Assembly (NCBI GenBank): GCA_005882235.1
Contig: VBCT01000163.1
Coordinates: 1-6,208, forward strand
DNA: 6,208 nucleotides
Reading direction: 5' to 3'
DNA from: Betaproteobacteria bacterium
Lineage (GTDB): Bacteria > Pseudomonadota > Gammaproteobacteria > Burkholderiales > SG8-39
The notes under the pieces were generated by a model. The model was not told where the DNA came from. It searched no databases and saw only the letters and a program-made list of their open reading frames with translations. Positions within the stretch are counted from its first letter, which is position 1, and every line of letters starts with the position of its first letter. Both the position numbers and the translations under genes were made by a program. Shown piece by piece: positions 1 through 6,208 of this stretch.

Positions 1-1894
1 GGATGGTGTGCTCCATCTTCATCGCTTCGAGTATCAGCAGAGCCGTGTCCTTCTCGACCGCGTCGCCGGCCGCGACGAATATCGCGATGATCTTGCCGGG
101 CATCGGGGCCTCGAGGTCGCCCGTCCGCGACTCGAACGCCAGCTCCTGACGCAGCGGATCGTGCATTTCCAGGATGTGGTGCCTCCCGGACAGGAACACC
201 TCGATGCGGCTGCCCAAGCGGACCACGCTGCCCTCGACCGTGGCATCCTCGAGTTGCGCCGTCAATCTGCAGTCCTCGCGCCGGTAGTTTTTGACCTGCC
301 GCCGTCTATCGGCGAATTCGAGTTCGAAATCCCCGCCCCGGCGGTGCGCGGTGACCACGTGCCGGCTTTCGCCTTCCTGGAAGACAAGGAGCTGAACGCC
401 GTCCTGGTTCGCGCGCCAGCCGTCGGCCAGGCTCCAGGGCGAAAATCGGTCGCCCGAGCGCCGCGCCTCCCCGCGCAGGCCGGAGTCGAGCTGCGACAAG
501 GCCGCCAGTGTCAGCGCGTCCTCGCCCGCCGGAGCTGACGGGGCGAGGAGCTCGGAGCGATGGCGCTCGATCAGACCCGTATCGAAATCGGCGCGGACGA
601 AATCTCGATCTTGCACGAGCCGGTAGAGAAATCCGAGGTTGGTCGCGAGGCCCGCGATCTCGAATTCCCCGAGCGCCTTGCGCATCTGCTCGAGCGCCGC
701 GGGGCGATCGCTATCCCGGACGATGAGCTTGGCGATCAGGGGGTCGTAGTAGACCGTGATCGCGTCGCCCGATCTCACGCCCGTATCGACGCGCACCTTA
801 TCGGACTCAGCGGGCAGTCTCAGGTGCGCGATGCGGCCCGAAGCCGGGAGGAAGTCGCGGTGCGGGTCCTCGGCGTAGACGCGCGCCTCGATCGCGTGGC
901 CGCTGATGCGCAGGTCCTTCTGGGCGAGCGGGAGTTTTTCGCCCGCCGCGATCCGAAGCTGCCATTCGACCAGATCGAGGCCGGTGATCATTTCGGTGAC
1001 CGCGTGCTCGACCTGAAGCCGCGTATTCATCTCCATGAAGAAGAACGCGCCCCCGCGATCGACCAGAAACTCCACGGTTCCGGCGCCGACGTAGCCGACG
1101 GCCCCGGAGGCGAGGAGCGCGGACTCGCCCATCTCCCGGCGGCGATCGTCCGCGATGCCCGCAGCCGGTGCTTCCTCCAGCACTTTTTGGTGGCGCCGCT
1201 GCACCGAGCAGTCGCGCTCGAAGAGGTGGACGCGGCCTCCGTGCCGGTCGGCGAACAACTGGATCTCGATGTGCCGGGGGCGGTCGAGGTATTTCTCCAG
1301 CAGCACGCGCTCGTCGCCGAAAGCCGACAAGGCTTCGCGCCGGCACGCGGCGAGCGCCGCGTCGAATTCCGCCTTGTACCCGACCGCACGCATGCCCTTG
1401 CCGCCGCCGCCGGAGGCGGCCTTGATCAGGACCGGAAACCCGATCCGCTCGGCCTCATCGATGAGGAACTCGCGCGCCTGGTTGCCGCCGTGATAGCCGG
1501 GCACGAGCGGCACTCCGGCCTTTTCCATGATGGTTTTCGCCCCGGATTTGTCGCCCATCGCGCGGATCGCCTCCGGCGGCGGGCCGACGAACGTGATTCC
1601 GGCGCGCGCGCAGCGCTCGGCGAATTCCGCGTTCTCCGAGAGAAAGCCGTAGCCCGGGTGGATGGCCGAGGCACCCGAGCTCACCGCCGCTTCGAGGATC
1701 CGATCGCCGCGCAGGTAGCTGTCCTTCGCTTCCGGCGGGCCGATGCGAAACGCCTCGTCGGCGAGCGCGACGTGACGCGATTGCGCGTCGGCGTCCGAGT
1801 ACACGGCGACCGTTGCGATGCCCATGCGCCGTGCGGTCCTCGTCACGCGGCAGGCGATCTCGCCGCGGTTGGCGATCAGGATTTTGGCGAACAC
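1..1894 (-). CDS. liuD: 3-methylcrotonyl-CoA carboxylase alpha (biotin) subunit, 3' end cut by window
   Basis: Carboxylates its own biotin with ATP and bicarbonate; the LiuB partner then passes the carboxyl group to 3-methylcrotonyl-CoA (leucine breakdown, cytosol). The frame is open for 631 residues to the window edge. The biotin carboxylase N-domain opens with KILIANRGEIACRV (residues 4-17). The ATP-grasp region has K116, K158 and the glycine loop GGGGKGM (162-168). ERDCSVQRRHQK (226-237), MEMNTRLQVEH (287-297) and R338 give a complete active site, with numbering almost identical to E. coli AccC. A less conserved linker follows (about 450-560), then a biotinyl domain with APMPGK and EAMKM, whose K626 (codon 17-19) is the biotin site. 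Only the last few tens of residues should be missing. The start is GTG at 1894, 10 nt after the liuC stop, with AGGG 8 nt upstream; another in-frame GTG lies at 1903. Assigned to methylcrotonyl-CoA rather than propionyl- or geranyl-CoA mainly from the liuB and liuC neighbours. Confidence 0.93.
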   Translation of the reverse strand, partial: MFAKILIANRGEIACRVTRTARRMGIATVAVYSDADAQSRHVALADEAFRIGPPEAKDSYLRGDRILEAAVSSGASAIHPGYGFLSENAEFAERCARAGITFVGPPPEAIRAMGDKSGAKTIMEKAGVPLVPGYHGGNQAREFLIDEAERIGFPVLIKAASGGGGKGMRAVGYKAEFDAALAACRREALSAFGDERVLLEKYLDRPRHIEIQLFADRHGGRVHLFERDCSVQRRHQKVLEEAPAAGIADDRRREMGESALLASGAVGYVGAGTVEFLVDRGGAFFFMEMNTRLQVEHAVTEMITGLDLVEWQLRIAAGEKLPLAQKDLRISGHAIEARVYAEDPHRDFLPASGRIAHLRLPAESDKVRVDTGVRSGDAITVYYDPLIAKLIVRDSDRPAALEQMRKALGEFEIAGLATNLGFLYRLVQDRDFVRADFDTGLIERHRSELLAPSAPAGEDALTLAALSQLDSGLRGEARRSGDRFSPWSLADGWRANQDGVQLLVFQEGESRHVVTAHRRGGDFELEFADRRRQVKNYRREDCRLTAQLEDATVEGSVVRLGSRIEVFLSGRHHILEMHDPLRQELAFESRTGDLEAPMPGKIIAIFVAAGDAVEKDTALLILEAMKMEHTI

Positions 1895-1904
1895 GGGACG
1901 CACC

Positions 1905-2723
1905 CTATTTCTTCTTCTTGGCGCCCTTTTTCATCGCCTGCGGCAACCATGCGGGTTTTCGCTTCTCGAGAAAGGCGCGCACGCCTTCCTTGCCCTCCGC
2001 GGATGCCCGGGCGGTGGCGATGCGCGCGGCCATGTCGTCCATCAGTTCGGAGTCGACCCGCCGGCCTGCGACCGCATGGATCAGGTCCTTGGTCACCGCG
2101 TGCGCCCCGGGCGCGCCCTGAACGAGCTCACCGAGGACCGCGTTCACCGTCGCGTCGAGCTCCGCGGGCTGCGCCAGCTCCTGCACGAAGCCGATGCGGT
2201 ACGCCTCCGCAGCCGGAAAGCGCTCGGCAGTGAGGAAATAGCGGCGGGCGGCGCGTTCGCCCATCGCCGCGAGAACATAGGGACTGATGGTGGCCGGGGT
2301 GAGGCCCAGGCGGACTTCGGACACGCAGAACTCGGTGTCGGTGGACGCGACCGCGATGTCGCAAGCGGCAATGAGCCCCATGCCTCCGGCGAACGCTGCG
2401 CCGTGCACGCGCGCGACCGTCGGCTTCGCGAGCGCATGCAGCCGGTTGAGCATGGTGCCGAAGGCCATCGCGTCTTTCCGGTTCTCATCGAAATCCAGCT
2501 CGCCCATCCTCTTCATCCAGTTCAGATCGGCGCCGGCGCAGAACACTTTGCCGCGGCCCGCAAGCACCACCGCGCGCACCGCCGGATCCTGCTCCAACTC
2601 GCCGAAGGCGGCGGTGAGCTCCGCGATCATCGTGTCGTTGAAGGCGTTGCGCACTTCGGGCCGGTTGAGCCATAGGACGGCAACGCCCAGGCCGGCCTGG
2701 ATTTCGATGGTTTTGTGCGTCAT
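1905..2723 (-). CDS. liuC: Methylglutaconyl-CoA hydratase (enoyl-CoA hydratase/crotonase family)
   Basis: Predicted to hydrate 3-methylglutaconyl-CoA to HMG-CoA, the step after the carboxylase. It has 272 residues and a crotonase fold. The CoA/oxyanion-hole segment is VFCAGADLNWM (60-70), the ADLNWM form typical of LiuC-like hydratases. The second oxyanion element is HGAAFAGGMGLIAACD (107-122). The acid/base segment VSEVRLGLTPATISPYV (134-150) carries E136. At the position of the first crotonase glutamate (rat Glu144) there is G116, so only one of the two classical glutamates is present; from memory this is also true of other LiuC proteins. The C-terminus is an unusual lysine tail, KKGAKKKK. 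The start at 2723 is chosen because GGAAGGA lies 6 nt upstream and family homology begins there; an in-frame ATG at 2774 would run back into the OsmC gene. It is 34 nt downstream of the OsmC stop and 10 nt upstream of liuD. Another short enoyl-CoA substrate is possible, but the context favours methylglutaconyl-CoA. Confidence 0.9.
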   Translation of the reverse strand: MTHKTIEIQAGLGVAVLWLNRPEVRNAFNDTMIAELTAAFGELEQDPAVRAVVLAGRGKVFCAGADLNWMKRMGELDFDENRKDAMAFGTMLNRLHALAKPTVARVHGAAFAGGMGLIAACDIAVASTDTEFCVSEVRLGLTPATISPYVLAAMGERAARRYFLTAERFPAAEAYRIGFVQELAQPAELDATVNAVLGELVQGAPGAHAVTKDLIHAVAGRRVDSELMDDMAARIATARASAEGKEGVRAFLEKRKPAWLPQAMKKGAKKKK

Positions 2724-2729
2724 GCCTCG

Positions 2730-2736
2730 TCCTTCC
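2730..2736 (-). promoter_or_regulatory. Ribosome binding site of liuC
   Basis: GGAAGGA read on the minus strand, 6 nt before ATG 2723. It decides the liuC start against the in-frame upstream ATG at 2774, which lies inside the OsmC coding region. It is among the strongest Shine-Dalgarno matches in the window and serves the gene with the longest leader (34 nt). Confidence 0.75.
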
Positions 2737-2757
2737 GAATGAAGCTTGTGCAAGCCG

Positions 2758-3210
2758 CTAACGCGGCTCGACAATCACCTGGGTCCGCACCGAATTGGCG
2801 ATGAAACATTTCTCGTGGGCTTTGTGGTGCAGTTCGGCGAGCACCGCAGGCGAAGGCGGCGCAGCGAATTCGACCGCGGGCCGCAGCGTGACTCGCGTCA
2901 TCGCCATGCGACCTTCGGAATTCTTCTCGAGCACGCCTTCGGCATCGTCGACGTAGCGGTTGACGATCAGCTTCCGCGTCGCGGCCAGGCTCACGAACCA
3001 GAGCATGTGACAGGCCGAGAGCGAGGCGACGAAGAGCTGCTCCGGATCGGCGCCGGGCCCGTGCGGCGCGCCGGGCGGAATATTCTCCTTTGCGGCGTTT
3101 CCAGCGAGCTCCAAGGACTCGAATTCAATACGGTGCGCGCGGCTGTATTTGGCGGGCTCGAACGGCATGCCGTTCCTCTGCCACTCGGTCTTTGCTCGGT
3201 GAATGGACAT
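2758..3210 (-). CDS. OsmC/Ohr-family thiol protein
   Basis: A 150-residue protein of the OsmC superfamily, whose studied members are dimeric cytosolic thiol peroxidases acting on organic hydroperoxides. The two family cysteines are both present and are the only cysteines: C67 in SLSACHMLWF, on the central helix, and C135 in HEKCFIANS near the C-terminus. The upstream GADPEQLFVAS (53-63) matches the family segment that carries the conserved glutamate (E57). It looks closer to the general OsmC-like/YhfA group than to Ohr, though this is a judgement by eye. ATG at 3210 is preceded by AGGGGA with 7-nt spacing, and this Shine-Dalgarno overlaps the liuB stop codon, so translation is probably linked to liuB. 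It sits between the carboxylase beta subunit and the hydratase, inside the leucine pathway. Its role there is unknown. Peroxide removal is the default reading, and a role toward reactive acyl-CoAs is speculation. Confidence 0.88.
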   Translation of the reverse strand: MSIHRAKTEWQRNGMPFEPAKYSRAHRIEFESLELAGNAAKENIPPGAPHGPGADPEQLFVASLSACHMLWFVSLAATRKLIVNRYVDDAEGVLEKNSEGRMAMTRVTLRPAVEFAAPPSPAVLAELHHKAHEKCFIANSVRTQVIVEPR

Positions 3211-3217
3211 CCACAGT

Positions 3218-3221
3218 TCCC

Positions 3222-3223
<2 letters not shown>
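3218..3223 (-). promoter_or_regulatory. Ribosome binding site of the OsmC gene, overlapping the liuB stop
   Basis: AGGGGA on the minus strand, 7 nt before ATG 3210. Its first two bases are the last two of the liuB TAG stop codon, so ribosomes ending liuB would expose or sit on this site. It supports the 150-residue start. Confidence 0.65.
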
Positions 3224-4825
<1,602 letters not shown>

Positions 4826-4829
<4 letters not shown>

Positions 4830-5473
4830 CGCGCGCCTCGCGCGCGGCCCGGGAGCGGATGCCCTGGGAGCAGATCGTATGGATGCTTCCACCGCGGCTC
4901 GACGCGAATGCGCGCGAGCCACTCTCGAATGCCCGGATACTGGTTCCAGTCCGCACCGAGCTCGTCCTCGAAGAATAGGTAGGCGCAGGCCGAGATGTCG
5001 GCAATGGTAAGCCGCTCGCCGACGACGTAATTGCGTCCGGTCATATGGGTGTCCAGCACTTTCCAGGCAGCCTGGGCGCGCTTGCCGAATTCCTCCACGA
5101 CCGTCTTGTCCGGGTTCGACGCCAGGACGCGCAGGTAGCGGTAGGTGGCGGTGTAGCTGGTGAGCTTATGGTTGTCCCAGAGCAGCCAGCGCAGGATGTC
5201 GCGCCGCTCGGCGTTGTCGTACCAGCCGTAGCGCCCGAAGCGCTCGACGAGGTAGTCGAGAATGACGCCCGACTGCGTCAGGCGCAATTTGCCGTGCTCG
5301 AGCACGGGCACCTCGCCCATGACGTTGATCTTCCGGTACTCTGGGGTGCGCGTCTCGCCGTTGAAATAGTCGACGAATCTCGGCTTCCAGTCCGCGCCGA
5401 CGAGCTCCAGGTAAAGCGCCGGCTTGTAGGAATTTCCGGACTGCGCGAACCCGTAGACCAAATACTCGGCCAT
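4826..5473 (-). CDS. Glutathione S-transferase family protein
   Basis: A cytosolic GST-type protein of 215 residues. The thioredoxin-like N-domain (about 1-77) begins YLVYGFAQSGNSYKPAL, where S12-G-N-S15-YK occupies the active-site turn. The glutathione-binding core is GEVPVLEHGKLRLTQSGVILDYL (53-75), with cis-Pro56 and the Q67-S68 pair that in GSTs contacts the gamma-glutamyl group. The helical C-domain has the N-capping/folding motif LTIADISA (T156 to D159). The only cysteine is C163, so this cannot be a cysteine-type (beta or omega) GST; a serine or tyrosine would have to activate glutathione. The substrate cannot be told from sequence. ATG at 5473 lies 4 nt after the preceding stop, with GGGAGG about 11 nt upstream inside the preceding gene; its stop overlaps the liuB start. 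That packing implies co-expression with leucine degradation. The last 10 or so residues (GHPLPGRARGAR) are a basic, probably disordered tail. Confidence 0.88.
4836..4839 (-). promoter_or_regulatory. Ribosome binding site of liuB
   Basis: GAGG on the minus strand, 6 nt before ATG 4829 and inside the GST coding region. With the ATGA overlap it supports the 535-residue start over the upstream extension in the same frame. Confidence 0.5.
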
Positions 5474-5477
5474 CGTT

Positions 5478-6080
5478 CTACCAGCCTCCCGTCGCGAGCC
5501 ATTTATCGATCTGGTCCAAACGATCGGAACCCCAGAAAGGCTCGCCGTCGACGATGATGTATGGCGAACCGAAGGCCCCGCGCGCGATCGCTTTGTCGAC
5601 TTCAGCCCGGGTGCGGTCCTTCACCGCCTGATCGGCGATGCCGGCGCGGGCCTCATCGGCCTTCAGGCCGAACTTCGCGCACACGGCGACCGCGTTGTCG
5701 GCGCTCGAAATGTCCACGTCATCGAGGAAGTAAGCATGGTAGAGCGCCTTGGCGAGGTCCTTCGCCCGCCTGGGCTCTTTTGCGTCCAGCCAGTAGAAAG
5801 CGCGGCAAGGGGAAACCGAGGAAATTGGAAAAACCGTGGGATGGCGATAGGGAACGCCGTGATACTTGGTTGTTCGGATTATGTCGCGTAAGTGATAGGC
5901 GCCCTTCATCGGTATGGTGGGCACCGGTACGCCGCCCGTCGTCTTGAACGCGACACCGAGCAGGAACGGCCGCCAGTTCACCTCGCGGCCGTATTTCGCC
6001 GCGAGCTCATCGATTTTCTCGCATGCGATGTAGCCGTAGGGCGAGGAGAAGTCGAAATAGAACTCGATCGGGTTCGGCAT
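5478..6080 (-). CDS. 2-hydroxychromene-2-carboxylate isomerase-like protein (DsbA fold, kappa-GST type)
   Basis: Resembles NahD-type 2-hydroxychromene-2-carboxylate isomerases, glutathione-dependent isomerases with a thioredoxin fold carrying a helical insert. It has 200 residues, the usual length. The N-terminus IEFYFDFSSPYGY (5-17) holds the serine-proline pair S13-P14, where NahD has its glutathione-activating Ser11 and DsbA has its CXXC. The C-terminal half has AFGSPYIIVDGEPFWGSDRLDQI (169-191), including cis-Pro173 and the WG-DRL signature. No CXXC is present, so it is not a disulfide oxidase, and no signal peptide is seen, so it is cytosolic. No naphthalene-pathway gene is visible, so the real substrate is probably not a hydroxychromene; an isomerisation or thiol step linked to leucine intermediates is an inference. 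ATG at 6080 overlaps the thiolase stop by one base (TGATG). No strong Shine-Dalgarno is visible, which suggests re-initiation. An ATG at 6128 in the same frame would only add arginine-rich residues read out of frame from the thiolase gene. Confidence 0.87.
   Translation of the reverse strand: MPNPIEFYFDFSSPYGYIACEKIDELAAKYGREVNWRPFLLGVAFKTTGGVPVPTIPMKGAYHLRDIIRTTKYHGVPYRHPTVFPISSVSPCRAFYWLDAKEPRRAKDLAKALYHAYFLDDVDISSADNAVAVCAKFGLKADEARAGIADQAVKDRTRAEVDKAIARGAFGSPYIIVDGEPFWGSDRLDQIDKWLATGGW
5485..5490 (-). promoter_or_regulatory. Probable ribosome binding site of the GST gene
   Basis: GGGAGG on the minus strand, inside the last codons of the isomerase-like gene and 11 nt before ATG 5473. The match is strong but the spacing is a little long. 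The preceding stop is only 4 nt from the start, so coupling may contribute. Confidence 0.5.
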
Positions 6081-6208
6081 CAGGCGGTCTCGATCGCCAT
6101 GGCGGTCGCCTCGCCGCCGCCGATGCACAGGCTCGCGATACCGCGCTTGCCTCCGTTCTTCTTGAGCGCTCCGATCAGGGTGACGAGGATGCGCGCGCCC
6201 GAGGCGCC
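6080..6208 (-). CDS. Thiolase (acetyl-CoA acetyltransferase type), C-terminal 42 residues only
   Basis: Only the end of the gene is inside the window. The visible peptide starts GASGARILVTLIGALKKNGG and ends with SLCIGGGEATAMAIETA before TGA. GASGARI is the tail of the thiolase GHP-IG-SGAR block, whose catalytic histidine should lie just outside the window. The cysteine in LCIGGGE is the C-terminal catalytic base of thiolases (Cys378 in the Zoogloea enzyme), with the GGG loop behind it. This fits a biosynthetic/degradative acetyl-CoA C-acetyltransferase. In this operon it would cleave acetoacetyl-CoA to two acetyl-CoA, the last step of leucine carbon use. Exact substrate range cannot be judged from the fragment. 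The stop codon overlaps the next start (TGATG), so the two genes are probably co-translated. Confidence 0.9.
   Translation of the reverse strand, partial: GASGARILVTLIGALKKNGGKRGIASLCIGGGEATAMAIETA

Noticed and set aside
2744..2755. Small inverted repeat GCTTG-TG-CAAGC between the OsmC gene and liuC, considered as a terminator or operator
   Set aside because: The stem is only about 5 bp with a 2-base loop and no T-run follows. It is too weak for a terminator and too short to call an operator.
4830..4922. N-terminal extension of liuB to the ATG at 4922
   Set aside because: The extra 31 residues are Arg/Ala-rich, overlap the GST gene out of frame and do not resemble the family; ATG 4829 has its own ribosome binding site and gives the usual 535-residue protein.
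5478..6128. Reading the DsbA-fold protein as a periplasmic disulfide oxidase
   Set aside because: There is no CXXC motif and no signal peptide; serine-proline stands at the active site and the WG-DRL signature matches the isomerase family.

Overview
The window is a fragment of one tightly packed operon. Every gene is read from the minus strand, so transcription enters at the right edge and leaves at the left edge. The DNA is strongly GC-rich with G or C at most third codon positions. The proteins resemble those of beta-proteobacteria (Burkholderiales-like). That assignment is an inference from style and gene content, because no rRNA or other marker is present. The region looks chromosomal and catabolic: I see no mobile element, tRNA, rRNA, CRISPR array or phage gene.

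In transcription order, from right to left, the genes are: (1) the last 42 residues of a thiolase (acetyl-CoA acetyltransferase type); (2) a 200-aa DsbA-fold protein of the 2-hydroxychromene-2-carboxylate isomerase family; (3) a 215-aa glutathione S-transferase; (4) the 535-aa carboxyltransferase (beta) subunit of 3-methylcrotonyl-CoA carboxylase, liuB; (5) a 150-aa OsmC-family thiol protein; (6) a 272-aa methylglutaconyl-CoA hydratase, liuC; (7) the biotin-carrying (alpha) subunit of methylcrotonyl-CoA carboxylase, liuD, visible for 631 residues and cut by the left edge five residues after its biotinyl lysine. Joins between genes are a 1-nt overlap (TGATG), a 4-nt gap, a 4-nt overlap (ATGA), and gaps of 11, 34 and 10 nt. 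This indicates a single transcript with translational coupling. No promoter or terminator lies inside the window, and there is no unexplained stretch longer than 34 nt.

Functionally this is the middle of leucine/isovalerate catabolism (the liu pathway). LiuB and LiuD carboxylate 3-methylcrotonyl-CoA to 3-methylglutaconyl-CoA, LiuC hydrates that to HMG-CoA, and the thiolase would cleave the acetoacetyl-CoA that arises after HMG-CoA lyase. Isovaleryl-CoA dehydrogenase (liuA) and HMG-CoA lyase (liuE) are not visible and would be expected off the right and left edges.

The least ordinary aspect is that three thiol or glutathione-type proteins (isomerase-like, GST, OsmC) are embedded in the carboxylase operon with near-zero spacing. 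A role in handling the reactive alpha,beta-unsaturated acyl-CoA intermediates is a reasonable hypothesis but is not shown by the sequence.
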